DNA from: Pseudopedobacter sp039918235
Lineage (GTDB): Bacteria > Bacteroidota > Bacteroidia > Sphingobacteriales > Sphingobacteriaceae
Assembly (NCBI GenBank): GCA_039918235.1
Contig: JBDSHZ010000062.1
Span: 14,047-78,046 of the forward strand
Length of the DNA: 64,000 bases
Direction of reading: 5' to 3'
The position numbers and the translations under genes are program-made. Shown piece after piece: positions 34,401 to 43,356 of this stretch; position 1 is the stretch's first letter, and each line of letters starts with the position of its first letter. Below the pieces are notes generated by a model that saw only the letters and a list, made by a program, of their open reading frames with translations, was not told the DNA's origin and searched no databases.

Positions 34401-37400
34401 TCTTATAAAAGCATTCACATCGCCGTCTCTCAACTGCTCTCCTTCTGCATGAATATACAGCTGCAAACGCTTATAAGAACGTACATCATTCACAGTCGTT
34501 TTATAGGCTGCTCTGGCATAACCATCTCTTAAATTCTTGACCACTATTGCTAAAGACTGTTCATTTTGTTTGGTGTCTCCTCTAAAATTAGAGAAGTCTT
34601 TTTCTCTTTGGATACCCGGAGGTACGACATAAGGAATAGGTGTTCTGGTTCCGTTTTCCTCAATATTTACAGTAGTGACGTCTAAAGTAGAATTATCTAA
34701 ACCAAGGTTATTAAGGCTTGGATCTGTCAATGCCTTTGCAGGATTATTTTCCGCATTAAATCTTCTCCATTCTCCTCTTACCAATTGCAAGCGGGCAAAT
34801 CTTATCACGGAAGTATCTGCAAAATTGGTCATGAACATCCGCATGAAGCGGATGGATTTAAAATCCTGAATATTGCCCACTTTACTTTCATATTGGGAAA
34901 TTGGAATTTTTATCTGATACCAGTTTACACTTTGCTTTGTTCCATTAGCTAAATCTACCGAAGAGGTCACCATATCGGTAACGAAATTTTTTCCAACTAC
35001 TAAATCTCCAGGGCGGATACTGATTTTATATTGATAATATTCATCAGCCTTGGTTTCATTATTATCCCGATTGATATCTTCTCCATCAGGCAAAGACGTA
35101 GAAGCAGAGTTTTCAATTCCAATGGCATCAACCGATTGTTGAGAAGTTTTTGAGTTTCCCTCTGTTCCGTTATAGTTTTCATAACGTTTTAAAATTCCTG
35201 CATTTTGCTGATCTAATGTTGGACCTCTGTAATATAAAAAATCATCTGAAGAGGGGTCATTCTTAAACTGATTGGCGGCCTGCGTATTCAGCTGGCTGGT
35301 CACCTGATTAACTATTCCTTGATATTTTTGCTGTTCAGTAATATCATCTAAACCGTCTAAACCCACATCCTGTATTTTACGGGCGTTTGGATCATTATCA
35401 AAAGCTTGTATGACTGGTTGCAGTTTCGGGATTCTTCCCCAAACAGTTTCATCCGTTGAAGTAGCGTTATTATCTACCGGCAAACCGTTTTCTAAACTTT
35501 TTCTACCATCTTTTAAAATATCTTCAGAGATGTTACCAATGTTAAAATACAAATCTCCGCCAGAAGAATTTTGCTTGTAAATAAAAGGATCTAAAACCCA
35601 GAGTTCAATAAACTCAATATTTAAAGCCTCAAAATCATTGGTTTCCACTCTTCTGAAAATTCCGCCCCAGCGGTTTCTTGGATTGCTTAATGTGCCATCA
35701 TTATTGAGACCTGTTGCCGTAAAGTTATAAGGACCTCTTAAAGAAGGATAATAAGCCAAATTGAAGGTTGGCAAACTCAATAATGTACCTGTTGCTACTT
35801 GTTTAAATGGAAAAACTTCTGTTTCTAAAACCTGCCTTACATAATGATTTGAAAGTTCCGTTTTGTTATTCTGGATATTAGCCGGTGTGAAATTGCTATT
35901 TCTATCATAAAATATAGGATCTATATTAAAGAAGGCTAGTTTGGCCCTATTAAATCCATAGGAAAGGTCATTACTCAATTGCGATTCAGAGAAAAGTTGT
36001 GGCGTTCCTGAAATCTGCCAAGTATTTGCTCCTTTTAAATCAATGGTTGACCTGCTACCTTCAAAATCATCAATATAACTGGTCCCACCAGAACTGCCTG
36101 CAAAATTCAACGCTTTTGCATGTCCGGGATTAAATTTGGCAAATTCTCCATTAAAAGTAACTGATGATGTTTCCTTAGTAGAAATAAAAGGTATTTTATC
36201 TACTAATCTGGTAAGGAGACGGCTATTGGCACTATAGTTCACATCAAAACCATAAATGGTATTGGAGATGGATTCTTCTCCGAAATTCACTTTTTGAGTA
36301 ATTGGCGCTTCCTTCAAATTCATCAGCGTAGCGCCAATATTGAAATCCTCATTTATCCTATAATCCAGTCTTGTACCAAATAATGATTTCTGTTGGATGC
36401 CAAAAAGCTCATTACTTTCCAATTTTATTTTAATGGGCTGGCCTGAGTTTAGCAATGCCTCGTTCAGGATTTTAACCCTTCCAATATTATAATCAACGGT
36501 ATAATCTGCTCCTTCGGTTAACTTTAAAGTTCCTGCCGTTACCACCACAGAACCTTCCGGAACATTAATGGCATTTAACTGAAATTCTGAACTTACCTGA
36601 GACTGATAAGTCCCTTTGATGATATACCTGTTTAAATTAGGGAAAAATTGTTGCGCAATGGTTTTGGTTGAATCGTATAAAGGTTGGTAAACATATTTAT
36701 TGATTAAGGCTTGCTCCGTTACCGGGATAAACTGTGAGGCTAAATCCTGACCAAAAGGTTCAATGGTTGGGAAAATAATCCTTCCGTTTTGTGGGTCAAT
36801 GGTCAATCCCTGCAAAAAATCAAAAAACCCATCTGGCTCTTTCGCATTCTGTTGGTTTAAACGGTCCAGATTAGTGACCTGAATCCATTGTTTTCCTGTG
36901 GTATTCTGTCCTTCGGTTATTAAAGGTTTCTCCACTCCTGATTGATCATCTAACCTAAAAATGTTCAATCTAAAATCATTTGGACTTACTTGGTAAGCTC
37001 CTAATGAATAAATGTTTTTCATCATCAGATCCCAAAGCGGTAAATTGGTTTTGATGGTTTCATTCTTTAGTAATTTGGTATATAAAACCTGCGGATTATC
37101 TGGAGCAACCTGCACATCAGTAGAAAATTCCCCCACTTGATATTCAACTCCGTTTACAGTGTAACGATAAGCAACCGCTAATACTTCATCTGCATTTAAT
37201 GCATTATTTAAGGAGATATAGCCTAGTTGAGGGTTAAGGTTAAACTCTCTATCTGTAAGTTTTCTGGCGTAAGTGAGTTTATTGTAATTATCTGTTTTAC
37301 CGTTAGCCTGAAAATAGGTGTCAATATCGTTAGAATTTGTCCTCCTAGCATTAGGCGGTATATTTTGCAATAAACTATTGGACTGATTGGGAAACCCAGG

Positions 37401-38543
37401 CCCACTAAAACCTGCCGGAAGAGCTGAAAAACCTGCACCGCCTTGAAAAAGAGCCGTGTTATAAGGATTGTTTTCTCCCAAATCCATAAAAGCCAAAACA
37501 TCTCTGGAATCAGTAGTACTATTGGTCTTATTGGTTAACCAAACCTCAATTTTTGTAATATTGACATTTGAAGTGATGATGGGCAAGTTTGCCAATGCCC
37601 GGTTATAATTATTTCTGAAATACTGTGCTAAAAAGTAGTGTTTATTGGCTTCGTAATTATCTGTAGTTAACCTAAACTCATTTTGCTGAGCACCATTGGT
37701 AATGTTAATTTCCTTAGACTGCGATTTCTGTTGTGAATACAAGGTGGTGACTCCCAATCTTCCAAATTGTAATTGGGTTTTTAATCCAAACAATGCTTGG
37801 CTCCCGCTGATTAAAGTGGTGTTCAAGGGAAAACTGACCATACCCGCTTCAATCTTTTTAATGATTTCATCTTTATAACCTGTGTATTCCAACTTCACTT
37901 GGTTCTCGAAATCAAATTGCGCTTCGGTATTGTAATTGGTGGTGATTTTTAGCTTATCACCAATGTTTCCAATCAGGTTCATCTGTATCCGCTGGTTGAA
38001 ATCAAAGTTCCCTGATTTTCTTTGTCTTTCATTCAACAGGGGATTCTCATTTCTATTGAGCCTACCAGAAAAAGTAAGATCTGCTGTGCCACGGGGCTGA
38101 ATATTTATAGTGTTTCCTCCAAAAATCTTTTCGAACGATTTGCTGTTGATCTTTACTTCGGGAATAAATCCTTCTTTTTCTTCAGGCTGGGTAGTTGCGA
38201 CAACTGTTTTCCAATAAGAATTGATGATATTTTTTTCTTCTAAAGCTTGGTACTCTTTAAAAGTAAGGTATTGCGGAATTTTAATCAGTTTCCCATTAAT
38301 GGTTTCTTTTACGATATACTTTTTGGTTGCAGGGTCATAAGTCACTGTTTTTTTAACCGCTTGCGGGTTATCTAAAAAAAGACTAGAACCTCCAAAAACA
38401 GGCGTAGTATAGGTGTCTTTTGTAGGATATTTTATTTTTAAGGAATCGGTAGCATTTTTTTGAGCAAACGCAAGATTGCCTAAGAGAAGCAAATGAAAAA
38501 TAATACATAGTCTAAAATGAAGACGGGTAGAATTTATTCTCAA
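31500..38543 (-). CDS. sprA: SprA, outer-membrane translocon of the type IX secretion system
   Basis: At 2347 residues this is a giant beta-barrel protein. It has a signal peptide (CIIFHLLLLGNLAFAQ), the conserved early block around TTPVFGGSSLFLDNP, repeated beta-strand-rich segments with alternating polarity, and a C-terminal strand ending FGVNLRFTIQ. SprA/Sov forms the barrel through which T9SS cargo leaves the cell and is needed for gliding in Flavobacterium. The frame starts at TTG 38543 and no in-frame ATG precedes the signal peptide. It follows ruvA by 22 bases; the malic enzyme-ruvA-sprA order is conserved in the phylum. Confidence 0.95.
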   Translation of the reverse strand: MRINSTRLHFRLCIIFHLLLLGNLAFAQKNATDSLKIKYPTKDTYTTPVFGGSSLFLDNPQAVKKTVTYDPATKKYIVKETINGKLIKIPQYLTFKEYQALEEKNIINSYWKTVVATTQPEEKEGFIPEVKINSKSFEKIFGGNTINIQPRGTADLTFSGRLNRNENPLLNERQRKSGNFDFNQRIQMNLIGNIGDKLKITTNYNTEAQFDFENQVKLEYTGYKDEIIKKIEAGMVSFPLNTTLISGSQALFGLKTQLQFGRLGVTTLYSQQKSQSKEINITNGAQQNEFRLTTDNYEANKHYFLAQYFRNNYNRALANLPIITSNVNITKIEVWLTNKTNSTTDSRDVLAFMDLGENNPYNTALFQGGAGFSALPAGFSGPGFPNQSNSLLQNIPPNARRTNSNDIDTYFQANGKTDNYNKLTYARKLTDREFNLNPQLGYISLNNALNADEVLAVAYRYTVNGVEYQVGEFSTDVQVAPDNPQVLYTKLLKNETIKTNLPLWDLMMKNIYSLGAYQVSPNDFRLNIFRLDDQSGVEKPLITEGQNTTGKQWIQVTNLDRLNQQNAKEPDGFFDFLQGLTIDPQNGRIIFPTIEPFGQDLASQFIPVTEQALINKYVYQPLYDSTKTIAQQFFPNLNRYIIKGTYQSQVSSEFQLNAINVPEGSVVVTAGTLKLTEGADYTVDYNIGRVKILNEALLNSGQPIKIKLESNELFGIQQKSLFGTRLDYRINEDFNIGATLMNLKEAPITQKVNFGEESISNTIYGFDVNYSANSRLLTRLVDKIPFISTKETSSVTFNGEFAKFNPGHAKALNFAGSSGGTSYIDDFEGSRSTIDLKGANTWQISGTPQLFSESQLSNDLSYGFNRAKLAFFNIDPIFYDRNSNFTPANIQNNKTELSNHYVRQVLETEVFPFKQVATGTLLSLPTFNLAYYPSLRGPYNFTATGLNNDGTLSNPRNRWGGIFRRVETNDFEALNIEFIELWVLDPFIYKQNSSGGDLYFNIGNISEDILKDGRKSLENGLPVDNNATSTDETVWGRIPKLQPVIQAFDNDPNARKIQDVGLDGLDDITEQQKYQGIVNQVTSQLNTQAANQFKNDPSSDDFLYYRGPTLDQQNAGILKRYENYNGTEGNSKTSQQSVDAIGIENSASTSLPDGEDINRDNNETKADEYYQYKISIRPGDLVVGKNFVTDMVTSSVDLANGTKQSVNWYQIKIPISQYESKVGNIQDFKSIRFMRMFMTNFADTSVIRFARLQLVRGEWRRFNAENNPAKALTDPSLNNLGLDNSTLDVTTVNIEENGTRTPIPYVVPPGIQREKDFSNFRGDTKQNEQSLAIVVKNLRDGYARAAYKTTVNDVRSYKRLQLYIHAEGEQLRDGDVNAFIRLGTDNQDNYYEYEIPAKITNPGATDPELIWPVENRIDIAFRLFQLAKTNRNNAFIAPGQPWPINVPYTFTDGINSVTIKGQPDLSKIRVLMLGARNPLKTNVSVGDDGLDKTVELWFNELRLTDFDERGGWAATARVNAKLADFGDVTVSANKRSIGFGSLDQRISELNRSDDRFFDVSSSFELGKFFPMKSGLKIPMFVNYSNQVSMPQYDPKNPDIELKNILSQVSKSVADSIKDYAQDYTLRRGINFTNVRKIKTDPNSKNHLWDLENWNLSYAYTEYDHHDFINQNSLQKNYRGSLGYNYSNPAKFITPFDKAIKSKAFSLLKDFNFSLLPSVLNFRVELNRLYSENTLRDNDPNNFIPIRTSFNKNFQINRLYGVSWDLTKSLKLDFNATNLSVVDEPEGRITGLKRDTVWQNLLKLGRTTNYNHTVSLSYTVPINKIPGLDFINILTRYQTQFNWMTEPLISLNDPGINFGNTIQNSRTVQLNPTLNMNLLYNKFGFYRQLKDPNSQGGIGNFFINMITSVKSLSGSYIRNDGTFLPGYLPTTNVFGYDFSANAPGVGFILGSQQDIRFKALNNGWLTQDTLQNQLYVTTLNEKLNLRGSIEPFKDFRIELTAFKNSSKNFSTNFRYNNTVGGFNSLSPITTGDYSISIISLGSAFKDKNADKTSNVFQQFLTNRTQISQRLGRENPNSSGVISEFADGYGKTSQDVVIPAFLAAYKNKSASDADLDKFPRIPVPNWRITYNGLAKLAALSDIFSSFDLSHSYNSTYNVNGFNSLIRYSESNGGVNVRDAENNFLPFYQFSQVTLFEQFVPLLGVDMRFKNNMTGNIEYRKSRSLSLGLSNSQLASQKDQAIVLGFGYRTADFRFPFGLFKSVNLKNDLNFKLDVAIRDNKTVIYRADVNDPEISAGSKNITFRPSIDYVINQKFNLRLFYDSNVTKPYTSQTFVTAFSNFGVNLRFTIQ

Positions 38544-38565
38544 GCGTTTTAGTTTAAGGTTTTAA

Positions 38566-39150
38566 TTATAAGCTTTTCAGCGCAATCTTAATGATGTTTT
38601 CTACAGTTAGGAGTTCGGTGGATGTTTTAACAGCTGCGTCAACTGCCCGCTCTGCAACGTTCTTTACAAAGCCCAACATCACCAAAGCACTTAACGCTTC
38701 ATCCCTAGAAGTATTATTTTTTGGAGCTGAAATTAATGTGCCAGCACCATCTTTGCTCAGCTTGTCCTGAAGTTCAATAATCAGCCTTTGTGCAGATTTT
38801 GGACCTATCCCTTTAATTCTCTTGATCTGATTTACATCTCCTTTTACAATTGCTTCCTGAATTTCCTCAGGTGTAATGGATGAAAGCATCATTCTGCCAG
38901 TATTGGGGCCAATTCCGTTTACAGAAATTAAATGAAGGAACAAACGTCTTTCCCCTTCATCAGCAAAGCCATACAAAGTATGCGAATCTTCTTTAACAGA
39001 AAGCCAGGTAAACAATTTACAGCGCTCTTGATCTTTAAGAGCGCTGTAAGTATTTAATGAGATGTGAATATGGTAGCCAATTCCACCTGCTTCAATAATT
39101 ACATAAGCAGGGCATTTGAAAGTTAGTTTTCCATCAATATATGCGTACAT
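38566..39150 (-). CDS. ruvA: Holliday junction branch-migration protein RuvA
   Basis: The 194-residue protein has the three RuvA domains: an OB-fold (MYAYIDGKLTF...GGIGYHIHIS), two helix-hairpin-helix motifs (ISVNGIGPNTGRMML and IKRIKGIGPKSAQRLIIEL) and a C-terminal three-helix domain (DEALSALVMLGF). RuvA binds four-way junctions and loads RuvB. It overlaps no neighbour but lies one base after the malic enzyme stop, so it is translated from the same mRNA. Confidence 0.96.
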   Translation of the reverse strand: MYAYIDGKLTFKCPAYVIIEAGGIGYHIHISLNTYSALKDQERCKLFTWLSVKEDSHTLYGFADEGERRLFLHLISVNGIGPNTGRMMLSSITPEEIQEAIVKGDVNQIKRIKGIGPKSAQRLIIELQDKLSKDGAGTLISAPKNNTSRDEALSALVMLGFVKNVAERAVDAAVKTSTELLTVENIIKIALKSL

Positions 39151-39151
39151 A

Positions 39152-41482
39152 TTAATCGGTTGTGGTTTTAGTTTTTCTTACCCTAGAAAGGATGGATGCT
39201 TTTTTCTCTTTAGAATTGTTTTCTTTGGTCTGCACATCAACTACTGCAATGGTCACCATATTTACAATTTCCCTTACTGATGAGCCTAATTGCAAAACAT
39301 GAACCGGCTTGTTCATTCCCAATAAAATTGGTCCAACTGCTTCGGCATCACCTAATTCCTGTAAAAGTTTGTAAGCGATATTTCCAGAATCTAAATTAGG
39401 AAACACCAAAGTATTGGCAGGCCCATCTTTTAATTTTGAAAAAGGGAAATTATCCATCAATAAAGATTGATTCAACGCAAAATTTGCCTGCATCTCTCCG
39501 TCTACCATAATATCAGGATGATTCTGATGGAGTATTTTAACAGCCTCACGGGTCTTCTGTGGAATTTCTCCCTCATTTGATCCATAATTAGAATAAGAAA
39601 GGATGGCGATTCTTGGTTTGATATTGAACTGTTTTACAGATTTATTCACCAATAAAGTAATATCTACCAGTTCTTCCACATTTGGATCAACATTTATCGT
39701 GGTATCAGCAAAGAAAACAGGACCTTTTTTTGTGAGCATCATATACATACCTGCAACACGGTTTACACCCGGCTCTGTACCTATAATCTGTAGAGCAGGC
39801 TTTACAGTAGAAGCATAATTTTTAGTCAGTCCCGAAATCAGTGCATCGGCATCTCCAAACTCCACCATTGATGCCCCAAAATAATTACGGTCTCTCATCA
39901 ATTTACGAGATTCAAACAGTGTAAATCCTCTACGCTGGCGTTTCTCATAAAGATTTAGAGAAAACTTCTCACTCATTTCCTTTTCTTCAGCAGGATCAAT
40001 GATCATTACACCATCCAATTCCAGCTCATGATCTTTAATAATATGATTAATGATTTTTTTGTTACCCAACAAAATAGGAATAGCAATGCCTTCATCTCGC
40101 ACAATCTGTGCAGCCTTTAAAATCTTGTAATTATCTGCTTCAGCAAAAACAACTCTCTTAGGTGCTGCTTTTGCTTTATTGGTGATGGTGCGCAAAATTG
40201 CATCATCCATTCCCAGTCTTTTCTTCAGCTCTTCGTTATATTTTTCCCAATCGGTAATTGGAAATCTGGCTACACCGCTATCCATTGCTGCTTTTGCCAC
40301 AGCAGGAGAAACAGTGGTAATCAATCTGAAATCTATAGGTTTAGGGATAATATAATCTTTGCCGTATTTCAGGTTTTTAGCATTATAAGCCAAGTTTACC
40401 GCTTCCGGAACAGGTTCTTTTGCCAAAGCTGCAATTGCCCTAACTGCGGCCACTTTCATTTCTTCGTTTATGGCTGTAGAACGTACATCTAAAGCTCCCC
40501 TAAAAATATACGGAAAGCCTAAAACATTGTTCACCTGATTAGGGTAATCAGACCGGCCCGTAGCCATAATGATATCTTTACGCGTTTTAACCGCCAACTC
40601 GTAAGCAATCTCTGGGTTTGGATTTGCCATTGCAAAAACAATAGGGTTTTTAGCCATTGTTTTAAGCATTTCAGCACTCATTACATCTGCAGAAGATAAT
40701 CCTATAAAAACGTCGGCATCTTTCAATGCATCTTGCAGCGTATGTATATTTCTTTGCGTAGCAAATTCTAGTTTAGTGCCATCTAAGTTAGCCCGGTCGG
40801 CTCTAATAATGCCACTACGGTCAAGCATTACAATGTTTTCTTTAACTGCTCCTAAAGAAACATATAAACGTGTGCATGAAATAGCGGCAGCTCCAGCTCC
40901 GTTTACCACAATTTTCACCTTGTCAATTTTCTTTTTTTGCAGTTCACAGGCATTGATTAAAGCCGCTGCAGAAATGATGGCCGTTCCATGCTGATCATCA
41001 TGCATCACCGGAATTTTCATCTCCTCTTTTAATCTCCGCTCAATCTCAAAACACTCCGGAGCTTTAATATCTTCCAAGTTAATCCCGCCAAAAGTAGGCT
41101 CCAAAGATTTTACAATCTTTACAAAGTCATCAACATTTTTAACATCCAGTTCAAGGTCAAAAACATCAATATCTGCAAAAATCTTAAACAGTAAACCCTT
41201 CCCTTCCATCACCGGCTTTCCAGCTTCAGGTCCAATATCTCCTAAACCTAAAACAGCGGTTCCATTACTAATTACTGCAACCAAATTACCTTTAGCAGTA
41301 TATTTATATACATCATCAACATTTTCTGCAATTCTTAAACAAGGTTCTGCAACGCCTGGCGAATAAGCTAAAGCGAGGTCTCTTTGTGAGTTGGTAGGTT
41401 TAGTAGGAATTACTTCGATTTTGCCGGGACGTCCTTGTGAGTGATAGTCTAATGCATCTTGCTTTCTATTCGTTTTACTCAT
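39152..41482 (-). CDS. maeB: NADP-dependent malic enzyme with phosphotransacetylase-like domain
   Basis: The 776-residue MaeB-type enzyme converts malate to pyruvate and CO2. Residues 1-430 form the malic enzyme part: LALAYSPGVAEPCL, VISNGTAVLGLGDIG, MHDDQHGTAIISAAALINA, VVNGAGAAAISC and MANPNPEIAYE. Residues about 440-760 form a phosphate acetyltransferase-like domain that is usually regulatory (VVFAEADNYKILKAAQIV, IALLSYSN-like and FPNLDSGNIAYKLLQEL). The gene leads the maeB-ruvA-sprA unit. Confidence 0.95.
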   Translation of the reverse strand: MSKTNRKQDALDYHSQGRPGKIEVIPTKPTNSQRDLALAYSPGVAEPCLRIAENVDDVYKYTAKGNLVAVISNGTAVLGLGDIGPEAGKPVMEGKGLLFKIFADIDVFDLELDVKNVDDFVKIVKSLEPTFGGINLEDIKAPECFEIERRLKEEMKIPVMHDDQHGTAIISAAALINACELQKKKIDKVKIVVNGAGAAAISCTRLYVSLGAVKENIVMLDRSGIIRADRANLDGTKLEFATQRNIHTLQDALKDADVFIGLSSADVMSAEMLKTMAKNPIVFAMANPNPEIAYELAVKTRKDIIMATGRSDYPNQVNNVLGFPYIFRGALDVRSTAINEEMKVAAVRAIAALAKEPVPEAVNLAYNAKNLKYGKDYIIPKPIDFRLITTVSPAVAKAAMDSGVARFPITDWEKYNEELKKRLGMDDAILRTITNKAKAAPKRVVFAEADNYKILKAAQIVRDEGIAIPILLGNKKIINHIIKDHELELDGVMIIDPAEEKEMSEKFSLNLYEKRQRRGFTLFESRKLMRDRNYFGASMVEFGDADALISGLTKNYASTVKPALQIIGTEPGVNRVAGMYMMLTKKGPVFFADTTINVDPNVEELVDITLLVNKSVKQFNIKPRIAILSYSNYGSNEGEIPQKTREAVKILHQNHPDIMVDGEMQANFALNQSLLMDNFPFSKLKDGPANTLVFPNLDSGNIAYKLLQELGDAEAVGPILLGMNKPVHVLQLGSSVREIVNMVTIAVVDVQTKENNSKEKKASILSRVRKTKTTTD

Positions 41483-41503
41483 TTTTGTTTAATCAAGTCA
41501 CCC

Positions 41504-41511
41504 CAAAAATA
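41504..41511 (-). promoter_or_regulatory. Promoter -7 element for the maeB-ruvA-sprA unit
   Basis: On the minus strand TATTTTTG matches TAnnTTTG, 22 bases before the maeB ATG. The remaining divergent region (41483-41813) holds an AT-rich inverted repeat at 41543-41567 and no reading frame or recognised RNA. Confidence 0.5.
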
Positions 41512-41787
41512 CAATTCTTTAATGGAGCAGAAAAAAATACCTGCTTTATAATTTCAATTATAAAAGCAAAGCTTGTGCTCCTCTTTAAAAACAGCCCCGC
41601 CATACGCTCCTACTAAACCTGCAAAACACTTCCCGAAATGCTTGAATTAGCCAACAGACTGATATAAATTGCTGTCGGGTTTAAAAAGTCAATGCATTGC
41701 AATCAAATTAAAGCAACGTAACATCATTTCAAAATCATCATCTAAAATTAAAGGCTGACAAACTGTCATTTTTTGCTTTATCTTTTA

Positions 41788-41795
41788 TAATTTTG
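41788..41795 (+). promoter_or_regulatory. Promoter -7 element before miaB
   Basis: TAATTTTG matches TAnnTTTG and lies 18 bases before the miaB ATG. The -33 region is not clear. Confidence 0.45.
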
Positions 41796-41813
41796 CAGTC
41801 CAAATAAAATTTA

Positions 41814-43235
41814 ATGTTAGAATTAAACTTAGCAGCTAAAGAACATGACGAGTCCAGACAGGGCGAAGCATTGGTTTTAGATCAACCCAAACTAAAAAAT
41901 AACGAGCGAAAGCTTTATATAGAAAGTTATGGTTGTGCCATGAATTTTTCCGACAGTGAAATTGTTGCTTCCATTTTAAGTGAAGATGGTTTCACTACTA
42001 CGCCAGATTATAATGAGGCTGATGTGATTTTCATCAATACCTGCTCTATTAGAGAAAATGCCGAAACCCGTGTAAGAAACAGGTTAAAGCAGTTTAAAGC
42101 CATCAAAAGAACCAACAAAGGTTTGGTAATTGGTGTTTTGGGTTGCATGGCCGAACGTTTGAAAGCTAAGTTTTTAGAAGAAGAGAAATTAGTAGATGTT
42201 GTAGTAGGCCCAGATGCCTACCGCGATTTGCCGAATTTGATCAGTCAGGTAAACGATGGTCATAAAGCCATCAATGTTTTGCTCTCTAGGGAAGAAACCT
42301 ATGCAGATGTAAGTCCGGTACGGTTAAATTCAAACGGCATCAGTGCGTACATCTCTATTATGAGAGGTTGCGATAATATGTGTTCTTTCTGCGTTGTTCC
42401 TTTTACAAGAGGGCGAGAGCGAAGTCGTGATGCTTTTTCAGTAGTGCAGGAAGCACAGGATTTAAGTGACGAGGGTTATAAAGAGATTACTTTGTTGGGT
42501 CAGAATGTAGATTCATACAAATGGGCTTCTTCAAATGGAGAAACCAATGTAAACTTTGCAAAACTGATAGAAATGGTGGCATTGGTGAATCCCAATATTA
42601 GAGTTCGGTTTTCTACATCTCATCCAAAAGATATTACAGACGAAGTATTACATACCATTGCAAAATACGATAACATCTGTAATTATATTCATCTCCCAGT
42701 TCAATCAGGAAATTCGAGGGTACTGGATTTGATGAACCGTACCTATACTAGAGAATGGTATTTAAACAGAATTGAAGCGATCAGAAATATTATTCCAACC
42801 TGCTCTATTTCTACAGATATCATTTCAGGTTTCTGCTCAGAAACAGTAGAAGAGCACCAGGAAACTTTAAGTTTAATGGAGTTGGTAAAGTTTGAGTTTG
42901 CCTACATGTATTCTTATTCTGAAAGACCTGGAACGCCGGCTGCCAAGAAATTTGCAGACGATATCCCTGAAGAAGAAAAGCAACGCCGTTTACGTGAAAT
43001 TATAGATTTACAGCAGGTAGACAGTTTATACAGAGCACAAAAAAGGGTAGGAAAAGTAGAAAGAGTGCTCATTGAAGGCCTCTCTAAAAAATCAAAAGCT
43101 GATTACTGTGGCAGAAGTGACCATAACCATATGGTAATTTTTCCTGTAATTGAAAAGTACCAGCCAGGAGATTATGTAAATGTTTTGGTAGAAAGAACAA
43201 CTACAGCAACTTTGATAGGCCGTATTATAGATTAA
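41814..43235 (+). CDS. miaB: tRNA-2-methylthio-N6-dimethylallyladenosine synthase
   Basis: This radical-SAM methylthiotransferase (473 residues) modifies A37 of tRNAs that read UNN codons. The N-terminal UPF0004 domain carries cysteines in ESYGCAMNFSDSE, INTCSIRENAE and GVLGCMAER for the auxiliary cluster. The radical-SAM motif is MRGCDNMCSFCVVPFTRGRERSR. A C-terminal TRAM domain ends the protein. A roughly 25-residue N-terminal extension precedes the domain. Confidence 0.96.
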   Translation: MLELNLAAKEHDESRQGEALVLDQPKLKNNERKLYIESYGCAMNFSDSEIVASILSEDGFTTTPDYNEADVIFINTCSIRENAETRVRNRLKQFKAIKRTNKGLVIGVLGCMAERLKAKFLEEEKLVDVVVGPDAYRDLPNLISQVNDGHKAINVLLSREETYADVSPVRLNSNGISAYISIMRGCDNMCSFCVVPFTRGRERSRDAFSVVQEAQDLSDEGYKEITLLGQNVDSYKWASSNGETNVNFAKLIEMVALVNPNIRVRFSTSHPKDITDEVLHTIAKYDNICNYIHLPVQSGNSRVLDLMNRTYTREWYLNRIEAIRNIIPTCSISTDIISGFCSETVEEHQETLSLMELVKFEFAYMYSYSERPGTPAAKKFADDIPEEEKQRRLREIIDLQQVDSLYRAQKRVGKVERVLIEGLSKKSKADYCGRSDHNHMVIFPVIEKYQPGDYVNVLVERTTTATLIGRIID

Positions 43236-43251
43236 AAAAACTAAAGTAATA

Positions 43252-43316
43252 GAGCAAAGAATAAAGAACAAGGATTGAAGAGCAAAGATTGGGTACTTTA
43301 TCCTTATTCTTTGCTC
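43252..43316. repeat. Inverted repeat between miaB and the sigma-54 activator gene
   Basis: GAGCAAAGAATAA (43252-43264) recurs inverted at 43304-43316, a perfect 13-bp arm enclosing 39 bases. Within the loop, AGAGCAAAGA (43251-43260) is repeated directly at 43279-43288. It may act as a weak terminator or a leader hairpin for the downstream gene. Confidence 0.5.
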
Positions 43317-43356
43317 CTTAATCTTTCATCTAAACTCTTTCATCCAAATAAAAAAA

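Noticed and set aside
33958..34532. Several plus-strand frames of 70-120 codons within sprA
   Set aside because: They lie opposite a continuous, well-conserved coding sequence and show no protein-like features.
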